The notes below the pieces were generated by a model that did not search any database, was not told the DNA's origin, and was given only the letters and a program-made list of their open reading frames with translations. Below, one piece after another: positions 16,117 through 22,289 of a stretch of DNA of 22,986 bases; position 1 is the first letter of the stretch; each line of letters starts with the position of its first letter. Both the position numbers and the translations under genes were made by a program. The DNA is from JAJFHI01 sp050633705 (lineage in GTDB: Bacteria; Pseudomonadota; Alphaproteobacteria; Rhizobiales; Hyphomicrobiaceae): contig JBOEGZ010000018.1 in NCBI GenBank assembly GCA_050633705.1, forward strand, positions 1-22,986, written 5' to 3'.

Positions 16117-16599
16117 TTAGATGCGCAGACGATGGTTGCGCGCGAGCAGCGCGGACAAACCTGTCGCATATTGATAATGGTTAGAATCGTAGCCAAATGG
16201 CGGACCTGTTGCGGACGCCAAAGCCGTTGTGACAACGACGGATCCACCGGAAGAATAGAGCTCTGCGTGTGCAAGAACGAGGTTCTTGACAAAATCGACT
16301 GCAGGGCGCTCGGCAAGAACCGACAATACAGCTGGTGTATTCAACAACTCGGCGCAAAATTGGAGGCATTCCGGGTCGCCAATCGGCGCACCGTCTCCCC
16401 TACGCGCCATGCCACCGTTGTGCCCATGATCAGCTTGCTCGGCGATATGCTGCGCATGCTGCTTCATCTTGGTCGTAGCAGATTGCGCGAGATTGAGTGC
16501 GCGTGCATGCACAACAGTCAACGGTCCGGCCAAGCCGGTCCAAAGCATCACGGCCACCAAGACCTTGGTCAAATGTGCATACAGTCGAATGACGTTCAA
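16117..16599 (-). CDS. periplasmic His/Cys protein of unknown function, copy 1
   Basis: 160 residues if started at TTG 16599, which has GGAG (16609-16612) 9 bases upstream. The upstream ATG at 16626 overlaps the -10 box of the CueR-type promoter, so it should lie before the transcript start. From TTG the N-terminus is a textbook signal peptide (NVIRLYAHLTKVLVAVMLW, then TGLAGPLTVVHA), cut near residue 32. Then come a coiled, Gln/His-rich part with ADHGHNGG (57-63), a conserved ECLQFCAELL block with Cys78 and Cys82, GPPF (132-135) and a C-terminus LLARNHRLRI. The CxxxC and His residues could bind copper. I recognise no named family; the layout loosely resembles small secreted copper-locus proteins (CopL/DUF2946-like), which I cannot confirm. 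It is the first gene of the cueR-cusBA operon. Confidence 0.75.
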   Translation of the reverse strand: MNVIRLYAHLTKVLVAVMLWTGLAGPLTVVHARALNLAQSATTKMKQHAQHIAEQADHGHNGGMARRGDGAPIGDPECLQFCAELLNTPAVLSVLAERPAVDFVKNLVLAHAELYSSGGSVVVTTALASATGPPFGYDSNHYQYATGLSALLARNHRLRI

Positions 16600-16625
16600 A
16601 GTCGCAATCTCCAGATTATGAATCA

Positions 16626-16656
16626 TCGATACGCCTTCCCCCTACTGGAAGGTCAA
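16626..16656 (-). promoter_or_regulatory. CueR-type promoter/operator of module 1
   Basis: On the - strand: -35 TTGACC (16651-16656), a 19-bp spacer and -10 TATCGA (16626-16631). The dyad ACCTTCC ... GGAAGGC fills the spacer as in known CueR/MerR targets. The long spacer is the mark of MerR-family activation. It drives the signal-peptide protein, cueR and cusBA. Confidence 0.85.
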
Positions 16657-16776
16657 GCATATTTGAAGATATTCTCCAAAAAGATCTTAGAATATGTACC
16701 AAAACCAAAATGAAACTAACCATCTGCCGCCGACGATCGCATATCAATCAAAATATGAATGTCGTTTTGAGAAGGA

Positions 16777-17565
16777 TTACCAGATACCTTTAACAACACC
16801 ATTCCAAACATATCGCCAGATGGTTGGTGGAAACCAATTACAGCTTGGCAGATCGTCATGTTGTTGCAGTGCAAGCCTCTTGTTCAAACCATCCTCAATT
16901 GCTTGACTGAACAATGGTAAGGCGGTTGCCATCTGAACGTATTGATAGGTGGTGATGTTGTCCTTCTCAGTCATCCTCACCGGAGCCTGATAAATCACCG
17001 CACCTGTGTCGACGCCCTCATCGACCAAGTGAACGGTAACACCGACATTTGGGCAATCGCGACTGGCAATAGCCCAGTATGCGGGGTGCTGTCCGCGGTA
17101 TTTTGGATTGATGCCCGCGTGGTAATTAATGAATGGCGCAGCCACCGATCGCAGGGTTTTCCGACCGATAATGCGCGTACCATATACTGCGACGACGTCA
17201 GGCTGAATCTGGTGCAGTAGGTCTCTCGTGCTTTGGGAATTTAACGATGAGACAAGGTGCAAATTTCTTTGTAGAATCTCAGGCTGTCCAGTATCCAATC
17301 CCGATTCGCGACAAATCTCCAAGATACGTACTCTGCTAACCTTTCCGACGATCCGCAAGATGAGACCGGCCGCAACCTGCCCAGCCGTTTCAACAAGTCC
17401 GACTAATCGCACGCGTCGTTTTATAATTTCCGCCTTCGATTCCGATGGTTCACGGATCACTATTAGGTTCGGAAACACCGAGTGGAGGTAGTTGGTTACA
17501 ATATTTGCCAATGGCTTGCCGGTTGTAAGCAAAACAACACATTTTTTTTGATCCGCCATGGCCAT
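16777..17565 (-). CDS. formyltransferase-family protein
   Basis: 262 residues from ATG 17565 (ATG 17559 also possible; no strong ribosome-binding sequence is seen for either). Seen: a nucleotide-fold N-terminus (VVLLTTGKPLANIVTNYLHS), then DVVAVYGTRII and the catalytic block FINYHAGINPKYRGQHPAYW with Asn147 and His149, followed by GVTVHLVDEGVDTGAVIYQ with Asp186. Asn, His and Asp form the triad of the PF00551 family, which includes Met-tRNA formyltransferase, GART and sugar N-formyltransferases. The Met-tRNA enzyme's C-terminal domain is missing and the N-terminal 80 residues are unusual, so a sugar or metabolite formyltransferase is more likely; substrate unknown. It sits between the two copper modules on the same strand and has no visible metal link. 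Confidence 0.85.
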   Translation of the reverse strand: MAMADQKKCVVLLTTGKPLANIVTNYLHSVFPNLIVIREPSESKAEIIKRRVRLVGLVETAGQVAAGLILRIVGKVSRVRILEICRESGLDTGQPEILQRNLHLVSSLNSQSTRDLLHQIQPDVVAVYGTRIIGRKTLRSVAAPFINYHAGINPKYRGQHPAYWAIASRDCPNVGVTVHLVDEGVDTGAVIYQAPVRMTEKDNITTYQYVQMATALPLFSQAIEDGLNKRLALQQHDDLPSCNWFPPTIWRYVWNGVVKGIW

Positions 17566-17896
17566 TTACAGTGAAAATTTTCGGTTGTTCGGCATGTCGT
17601 ATTCCCCTCAATGAGTGGTGTTAATGTGCAGACGAGAACGCTCATTCCGACGGATGTATAATGATGCCATTCGGTCTTTGCTGTTCGCTGACATTGGTGA
17701 TGATCTCAATCATTCCGTCTCCGCTGTCCTACTGGTTGCACATTGCCTCCTTCCTTCGAACAAGCGCTCCTGGTTCGGAAAGGTTGCAAACTTATGGATG
17801 GGGCCAAAATCTCAACCCGCCCCAAACGAAAACATTCACATCTCTAATGATCGAACTTCGCAGAGCTGCGAGGTCCGCTATTTTTCTATACAGGCA
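17566..17896. other. non-coding stretch between cusF and the formyltransferase gene
   Basis: 331 bases. It contains the hairpin after cusF (17855-17874) and presumably the formyltransferase promoter on the - strand. Open frames on the + strand here have no ribosome-binding sequence or recognisable product. No further repeats or RNA genes were seen. Confidence 0.5.
17855..17874. terminator. hairpin downstream of intact cusF
   Basis: Arms ACTTCGCA and TGCGAGGT (one G-T pair) with a 4-base loop, followed on the + strand by GCTATTTTTCTATA. It matches the hairpin at 10402-10425 in position and partly in sequence, the pair being remnants of one ancestral cusF end. The T-tract side points rightward, so termination of the leftward cusF transcript is uncertain. 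Confidence 0.55.
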
Positions 17897-18286
17897 TTAT
17901 TTGGTTTCGATCCCAATGACCCGATAGGTCTTGTCGCGACCCTGCTTCAGGGTGAACTCCACTGGTTTGCCAGTTTCAACAGTGGAGAGATCAACGCGTT
18001 TTGTAACTGGGATATCCATCGTCATCTTTGGCCAGCCTATCGAGGGTACTGGCTCGTGCGTGATGCTAATTACGTTTTTAGCCGCATCGATTTTATTGAC
18101 AGTGCCTGCGACGGTCACTTCTTCAGCCACACCGTGTTCCATTTTGGAATGGTCCATTTGAGAATGATCCATTCCATCCTTGTTGTGCTCACTCTTGTGC
18201 CCATTGTCTGTTATCCCAACAGTTGCGAAGCTAGCCGTCAGAAAAACCACAAGGGTTATACGTACAATATTTCTATTCTTGTCCAT
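17897..18286 (-). CDS. cusF: periplasmic Cu(I)/Ag(I)-binding protein
   Basis: 129 residues from ATG 18286, with AAAGG 5 bases upstream; a GTG at 18292 precedes it in frame. Seen: a signal peptide or anchor (residues 1-25), a His/Met-rich linker (GHKSEHNKDGMDHSQMDHSK, 29-48) and a CusF beta-barrel domain with THEPVPSIGWPKMTM (76-90). His77, Trp85, Met88 and Met90 correspond to the four CusF copper-site residues, including the cation-pi tryptophan. Known role: carries Cu(I)/Ag(I) in the periplasm and delivers it to CusBA. Here it is the last gene of module 2 behind cueR copy 2, apart from the cusBA genes, which are about 4 kb away in module 1 with only a cusF fragment. It is presumably the partner of that pump. 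Confidence 0.93.
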   Translation of the reverse strand: MDKNRNIVRITLVVFLTASFATVGITDNGHKSEHNKDGMDHSQMDHSKMEHGVAEEVTVAGTVNKIDAAKNVISITHEPVPSIGWPKMTMDIPVTKRVDLSTVETGKPVEFTLKQGRDKTYRVIGIETK

Positions 18287-18382
18287 TATCACCTTTCCTC
18301 TTCTTCCTCACTTTACGGTTCATGCACAGAGTGCACCCATCGTCACCGTTATTTGCGTTGTATGACTACAGTGGGAGGAGCG

Positions 18383-18778
18383 TCACTCTTCGCTCTCACC
18401 CGCTAGCCTTGAAATTATCGGACAGTCCGAACCGTCGTCGCCCGGGCAAGATTCAACAAGCTCAGTCAATGTTTTGCGAAACTGTTTGATCTCGCGTTCT
18501 TTTTCTGCGAGGTCGGCTAGCCTTTCGATCGCCAAACGTTTGACGTCTGCGCTATTGCGGTGATCATCCTGATAAAGGCGCAAAAGCTTACGGCAGTCTT
18601 CGACTGTGAAGCCTAGACTGCGAGCTCGTTTGAGAAACGTCAGTCTCTGGAGATGACTGTCCGCATAATCGCGGTAGCCGTTTGCCCGCCGATCGGCAAC
18701 AACGAGCTCTATGTCTTCATAGTAGCGGATAGTCTTTGCTGTAAGACCTGTTTGCTCGGCCGCGTTACTGATATTCAT
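18383..18778 (-). CDS. cueR: Cu(I)-responsive MerR-family regulator, copy 2
   Basis: 131 residues from ATG 18778. Seen: the same MerR DNA-binding part (TGLTAKTIRYYEDIELV at 10-26, NGYRDY), dimer helix and metal loop CPGDDGSDC with Cys111 and Cys119, plus Ser76 for monovalent metal. CPGDDGSDCPII is close to the E. coli CueR loop. Differences from copy 1 cluster at the extreme N-terminus (SNAAEQ in place of GEVAYQ) and the C-terminal tail; the recognition helix is unchanged, so both copies should read the same operators. It is followed by cusF after 96 bases and preceded by the paralogous signal-peptide gene, the three probably forming one operon from 19391-19421. Confidence 0.94.
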   Translation of the reverse strand: MNISNAAEQTGLTAKTIRYYEDIELVVADRRANGYRDYADSHLQRLTFLKRARSLGFTVEDCRKLLRLYQDDHRNSADVKRLAIERLADLAEKEREIKQFRKTLTELVESCPGDDGSDCPIISRLAGESEE

Positions 18779-18840
18779 TTAAGAAATCCTCAACCGTTGA
18801 ATGCACGCCGCGCTCATGACAAAATGCACGGCAAAGCGAC

Positions 18841-18865
18841 CTGCTTAGGCACAGCCCAGGAGCAG
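18841..18865. other. conserved hairpin between the signal-peptide protein gene and cueR, copy 2
   Basis: CTGCT and AGCAG arms with inner GGC/GCC pairing. It is the counterpart of 16069-16092; the pairing is partly kept although the bases differ. Possible processing or attenuation element. Confidence 0.35.
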
Positions 18866-18887
18866 ATTCGCGAACAAACGGTTAGGA

Positions 18888-19364
18888 TTAAATGCGCAGA
18901 CGGTGGTTGCGCGCGAGAAGCGCGTGCAGGCCCTTGTTTTGTTGATAGCTAAAACCTCGGACAAAAGGTGGTCCCGTCGCCAACGTCGAAGTCGCCGTAA
19001 CAACAAATATACCGGACGGACAAAGCGCTTTGAGCGTTGCAGCCAGATTTTTTCCCAAATCAACTGCCGGGCGTTCTGCGAGGACAGTCATTACACCAGG
19101 CGTGTCCAGCAACTCGGCGCAGAATTGAAGGCAGTCAGGGTCTCCAACTGGCACATCGTTATGTGAATGGGCAACACCGCCACTATGCCCATGCTCGGAT
19201 TGTCCGGCGGTGTGCTGCGCTTGATGCTTAAGCTTTGCGACGGCTTTTGGGACTACGTCTAGCGTTCGTGCATGCACAACTGCCAAAGGGCCAGCCAATC
19301 CGGTCCAGAGCATGATGGCCAGCAAAACCTTGGCCAAATATGTATGCAGTCGAATGACGTTCAA
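18888..19364 (-). CDS. periplasmic His/Cys protein of unknown function, copy 2
   Basis: 158 residues from TTG 19364, the same start as in copy 1 (GGAG 9 bases upstream); the frame opens at TTG 19379. Seen: a signal peptide (NVIRLHTYLAKVLLAIMLW, then TGLAGPLAVVHA), a His-rich stretch SEHGHSGGVAHSHND (56-70), the conserved DCLQFCAELL with Cys78 and Cys82, an extra Cys115 not in copy 1, GPPF, and the identical end LLARNHRLRI. The strongly kept parts (signal peptide, CLQFC, LAERPAVD, C-terminal RNHRLRI) mark the functional regions of this unrecognised family. It heads the module 2 operon. Its two-copy linkage to cueR suggests a periplasmic copper role; that is inference. Confidence 0.75.
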   Translation of the reverse strand: MNVIRLHTYLAKVLLAIMLWTGLAGPLAVVHARTLDVVPKAVAKLKHQAQHTAGQSEHGHSGGVAHSHNDVPVGDPDCLQFCAELLDTPGVMTVLAERPAVDLGKNLAATLKALCPSGIFVVTATSTLATGPPFVRGFSYQQNKGLHALLARNHRLRI

Positions 19365-19390
19365 TGCATCAATCTCCAAATTTAGAATCG

Positions 19391-19421
19391 AGGATAGGCC
19401 TTCCTCCTACCGTAAGGTCAA
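19391..19421 (-). promoter_or_regulatory. CueR-type promoter/operator of module 2
   Basis: On the - strand: TTGACC (19416-19421), 19-bp spacer, TATCCT (19391-19396). Dyad ACCTTAC ... GGAAGGC, one base weaker than module 1. Same geometry as 16626-16656. Confidence 0.82.
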
Positions 19422-19559
19422 GCACCTTCCAGGCTGCTCTACCAAAAAAATCAAAAATTCTGTGCCGAAGTAGCAAACAATATAGCCCATTGCTAAGCAC
19501 AACTGCGCATTAGTCTCTATTTAGTAATCACTGGAGCACCCGCATTCCCAATCACCGTC

Positions 19560-19590
19560 TTGACCTTCCCGTCACTGGAACGGCTACAAA
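19560..19590 (+). promoter_or_regulatory. CueR-like promoter/operator upstream of the APC permease gene
   Basis: + strand: TTGACC (19560-19565), 19-bp spacer, TACAAA (19585-19590). The dyad ACCTTCC-CGTCACT-GGAACGG keeps the left half-site and most of the right. It lies about 300 bases before the preferred permease start and 138 bases from the divergent module 2 promoter. Confidence 0.7.
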
Positions 19591-19896
19591 ATTTCAGTCT
19601 CTAAATCACACTCACAAAAAGCAACTTAACCTCACGCTTTTGACGGCTGGTGTTCTTCTTCCCAAAAACGAATTTTACTTTTCTCCAACTCTTTCTATTT
19701 GATCGCATCCAAAACATGCCTACTGTTGGCCCCGCGAAACAAAACCATCGCGACCATAGTAATTTTGTTTGCAGTCGGTCTCAACGCTTGGCAATTATCT
19801 GATCGTTTTCTATCGATCAACCACTTAAGAAACCTAACGTCACGTAGTTTGAATAGGGGTCGAAACCCAACAGAAATACCGGAAGGTCGCGTCACC
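19591..19896 (+). other. long leader of the APC permease gene
   Basis: About 300 bases between the CueR-like promoter and ATG 19897. The permease frame stays open back to 19699 (TTG) and would add 66 residues with a hydrophobic stretch (TIATIVILFAVGLNAWQ) and a basic linker, but no ribosome-binding sequence precedes that TTG and the part is atypical for the family. It may be untranslated leader or remnant coding DNA. Confidence 0.4.
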
Positions 19897-21228
19897 ATGC
19901 ACTCTGACTACAAGAAGGGCAGTTTAATCCTTGCAGGTGCCGTAGCCATGGGCACAGGCGTGATGATCGGTGCCGGCATCTTCGCGCTCACCGGCCAGGT
20001 CGCGGAGTTTTCAGGAGCACTGTTTCCGCTCGCATTCCTGGTTGCAGCCGTCGTCAGCGGTTTCAGCGCCTACACCTATATCAAGGTTGTGAACAAGTAC
20101 CCTTCTGCCGGTGGGATCGCAATGATCCTGCAGAAGTCTTATGGACCGACAACAATCACCGGTGCTGCAGCGTTGTTGATGGCCTTCTCGATGATCATAA
20201 ACGAGAGCCTCGTTGCAAGAACCTTTGCCACCTACACTCTGCAGTTGTTCGACATCCAAGATGGCGGCGTTCTTATTCCGGTGCTTGCCATTGGCCTCAT
20301 TATCTTCGCCTATCTGGTCAATATCGCGGGCAATCAAATCATCGAACGAATCTCAATGGCCACCGCGATACTGAAGATCGGCGGAATAATCGTCTTTGCC
20401 GTCATCGCATTGTGGGCAGCAGGATTCACTTTCAAGACGGCGTCAGGAAGCATTGCCGAACAAACATCCGCGGCGGGATTTATGGCAGGTATTGCGCTTG
20501 CCATACTTGCCTACAAGGGCTTCACCACAATTACAAACAGCGGCGGTGAAATCGAGAATCCCAACAAGAATGTTGGGCGAGCAATCGTCATTTCACTTCT
20601 CATATGCATGGGTGTTTATCTTTTGGTCAGCTATGCCGTCGGGTCATCGCTGTCCATTAGTAGGATTATCGAAACAAAGAACTACGCCCTCGCGGAAGCT
20701 GCACGCCCAGCGCTTGGCATCTACGGCCTTTGGTTCACGGTTGCCATCGCAATCATTGCGACCGCCTCCGGGCTATTAGCAAGTATGTTCGCAGTTTCAC
20801 GTATGCTTGCAATGCTGACCGACATGAATTTGATCCCACATCGACATTTCGGCATGTCGGGAGGCATTCAAAAACATACCTTGGTCTACACGGTCGTTGC
20901 TGCCAGCCTCCTCGCTGCGTTCTTCGATCTCAGCCGCATCGCATCTCTCGGTGCCATTCTGTATCTCGTGATGGATATCATTATCCATTGGGGCGTGTAC
21001 AAGAATTTACGCGGGGATGTGGGTGCAAATCCCTTCATGCTGCTTAGCGCCATTGCTCTGGACGGACTTGTCCTTGCGGCGTTCCTCATTATAAAGGGAG
21101 CCAAGGATCCAAGTATCATAGCCATTTCAATCGTTGGAATTGCCGCGATTTTTGCACTGGAGAAATTCTACCTCAGCAGATTGCGCGATGATATTGGCAT
21201 GCAAATGGATCACGACCACGACATGTAG
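19897..21228 (+). CDS. APC-family permease with Asp/His/Met C-terminal tail
   Basis: 443 residues from ATG 19897 (GGAAGG at 19881-19886). Seen: about 12 membrane segments, the APC first-helix motif VMIGAGIFALTGQVAE (substrate backbone binding in this superfamily), EIENPNKNVGRAI in the loop after the helix with GFTTITNSGGE, and SRMLAMLTDMNLIPHRHFG. The last residues, MQMDHDHDM, form a compact Asp/His/Met cluster absent from ordinary amino-acid permeases. Known: APC proteins mostly take up or exchange amino acids, while some relatives (NRAMP, in the wider fold) move metals. A CueR-like promoter upstream, copper genes on the left and the metal-binding-like tail suggest transport connected with copper, for instance of a copper-chelating amino acid. 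That is inference; the substrate is unknown. Confidence 0.88.
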   Translation: MHSDYKKGSLILAGAVAMGTGVMIGAGIFALTGQVAEFSGALFPLAFLVAAVVSGFSAYTYIKVVNKYPSAGGIAMILQKSYGPTTITGAAALLMAFSMIINESLVARTFATYTLQLFDIQDGGVLIPVLAIGLIIFAYLVNIAGNQIIERISMATAILKIGGIIVFAVIALWAAGFTFKTASGSIAEQTSAAGFMAGIALAILAYKGFTTITNSGGEIENPNKNVGRAIVISLLICMGVYLLVSYAVGSSLSISRIIETKNYALAEAARPALGIYGLWFTVAIAIIATASGLLASMFAVSRMLAMLTDMNLIPHRHFGMSGGIQKHTLVYTVVAASLLAAFFDLSRIASLGAILYLVMDIIIHWGVYKNLRGDVGANPFMLLSAIALDGLVLAAFLIIKGAKDPSIIAISIVGIAAIFALEKFYLSRLRDDIGMQMDHDHDM

Positions 21229-21278
21229 GCTCTTGCCAACATGCTCGACCATCGAATGTTTCCAGATGCAATCAAGGC

Positions 21279-21572
21279 CTAACGGCCGAAGCACGCCAAG
21301 TGTGGATGATCCTCGCACAGGTTATGATTGTGTCTGACCTTCGAACGTGTATAGCCGTGATCATGAGCGTGGTGATGGCACTGGCTCCTCCGGTATACGC
21401 ATCCAACAAAATTCCACCGGCTGTGAATAGGAACAATAAGACCTTCAGCGGTGCTCGGCTTTGCAGGCATCAGATAAGCATATTCTTCTGCTATGACGGA
21501 TTGATCTTGTGCAACGGCAGTCGACATACCGCAAAATAATATCGCGCCTGCAAATGCAATTTTTTTCAACAT
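21279..21572 (-). CDS. small secreted His/Cys-rich protein, unknown function
   Basis: 97 residues from ATG 21572, with GGAG 8 bases upstream on the - strand. Seen: a clean signal peptide MLKKIAFAGAILFCGMSTAVA cut before QDQ; a middle block PAKPSTAEGLIVPIHSRWNF; and a C-terminal third dense in His and Cys (SQCHHHAHDHGYTRSKVRHN, then HNLCEDHPHLACFGR). The spacing of His/Cys pairs looks like a periplasmic metal-binding peptide. I recognise no family. The opposite strand also has an open frame (21300-21539) with a hydrophobic start, but it lacks this combination of ribosome-binding site and signal peptide. The gene is convergent with the permease gene. A copper link is inferred from composition and location. 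Confidence 0.6.
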   Translation of the reverse strand: MLKKIAFAGAILFCGMSTAVAQDQSVIAEEYAYLMPAKPSTAEGLIVPIHSRWNFVGCVYRRSQCHHHAHDHGYTRSKVRHNHNLCEDHPHLACFGR

Positions 21573-21777
21573 TTTAGAAACTCCGCTTTTACGTTTGTTA
21601 GTGTTCTGTGCCCGCCGCACCAACGCTAAATTTGCGTCAACCACAGAGCTAAAAAATTGCCTTGATATCCACACGCTTTCGCAGCTTACACAACGATGTT
21701 TGGATATTTAGCTGTTAACGGACACGGCAGCTATGCAAACAGGCGTGGAACCATAGGACAACTCGGAATTTCAATCG

Positions 21778-21792
21778 TTCCAGCGACTGGAA
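21778..21792. repeat. inverted repeat TTCCAG-CGA-CTGGAA
   Basis: Perfect 6-bp arms with a 3-base centre. The arms resemble the inner bases of the CueR-like dyads nearby (TTCC ... GGAA), but the flanking -35 and -10 are poor. It may be a decayed operator or a chance palindrome. Confidence 0.35.
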
Positions 21793-22222
21793 TCTAAGCA
21801 TCCACAGTTCTTCGGTGCGTAAAGCGCTGATACCCGATACGCCAATTCACATCCTTGCATTGCATTGACCGTAGATATTTCCTGTTGGGACAAAAACGGA
21901 TCTGTTTGATTCCAACGCGAACAAGCCGAACAATGGACCATCGTCCCAAACTACAACTGATGACGGATCCGATGACGAGGCGCTTACAGAGGGGGCGATC
22001 GCGCGATGTTGGCGCAACGGAGATGGCAACGCCTGCAGTTTACTCAAAACGGAAATAGCGTCGGTATCGATGCAAAAACCAAATTATGTTTTGCAAATGC
22101 TATAAGCATCCGAACCTGAACACATTAGCCCTGATATCAATACCGTGCTCATCGCCAGCACCTTGTAGGCTAGGCTTGTTCGCGTTGGCATCATGCAGAT
22201 TTCTTCTTTATCGATTATTTTC

Positions 22223-22253
22223 TTGACCTTCCACTTACTGGACAAGCTAACCG
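22223..22253 (+). promoter_or_regulatory. CueR-like promoter/operator upstream of the TPR gene
   Basis: TTGACC (22223-22228), 19-bp spacer, TAACCG (22248-22253). Left half-site ACCTTCC is perfect; right half GGACAAG is degenerate and the -10 is weak. Its position, 36 bases before the GTG start of the TPR gene, and the identical geometry to the other three sites support it. Confidence 0.55.
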
Positions 22254-22289
22254 TAAATCTGAGTAACGCACTTAGATCGAGGACAAGTT

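Larger units (their letters stand above)
15611..16656 (-). repeat. duplicated copper-control module, copy 1 (promoter, signal-peptide protein, cueR)
   Basis: This stretch matches 18383-19421 in gene content, order, spacing (110 and 109 bases between the two genes), promoter and intergenic hairpin. Coding parts are clearly paralogous and the gap is also alignable, so the pair was duplicated as a unit. Limits are approximate. Confidence 0.85.
18383..19421 (-). repeat. duplicated copper-control module, copy 2 (promoter, signal-peptide protein, cueR)
   Basis: Paralogous to 15611-16656 over both genes, the intergenic hairpin and the promoter. Here cusF follows cueR instead of cusB. Coding divergence shows the duplication is not recent. 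Confidence 0.85.
21573..22289. other. 717-base stretch without a confident gene
   Basis: It holds the promoter side of the small secreted protein gene, a 15-bp inverted repeat (21778-21792) and the CueR-like promoter before the TPR gene. An open + frame at 21875-22105 has protein-like composition (NNGPSSQTTTDDGSDDEALT, then CWRNGDGNACSLL) but no start codon; it may be the remains of a secreted-protein gene. A 33-codon ORF (21696-21797) lacks a ribosome-binding sequence. No RNA gene was seen. Confidence 0.5.

Noticed and set aside
17615..18406. Long + strand open frame antisense to cusF
   Set aside because: It runs opposite to the well-supported CusF frame, contains no recognisable domain and has no start signal.
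19699..19896. N-terminal extension of the APC permease from TTG 19699
   Set aside because: The TTG has no ribosome-binding sequence and the extra part does not look like the family; ATG 19897 leads directly into the conserved first helix.
21300..21539. + strand ORF with hydrophobic N-terminus, opposite the small secreted protein
   Set aside because: No ribosome-binding sequence, and its segment mirrors the His/Cys codons of the - strand gene, which has the better start and signal peptide.
21696..21797. 33-codon ORF starting MFGYLAVNGHGSY
   Set aside because: No ribosome-binding sequence and no recognised homologue; length is within chance.
21867..21897. A further TTGACC as a fifth CueR site
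   Set aside because: No inverted half-sites and no -10 at the right distance.
21875..22105. Open + frame with protein-like Asp/Asn/Thr-rich composition
   Set aside because: It opens after a TAG with no ATG, GTG or TTG start and no recognised homologue; at most a remnant, so noted only in the region entry.
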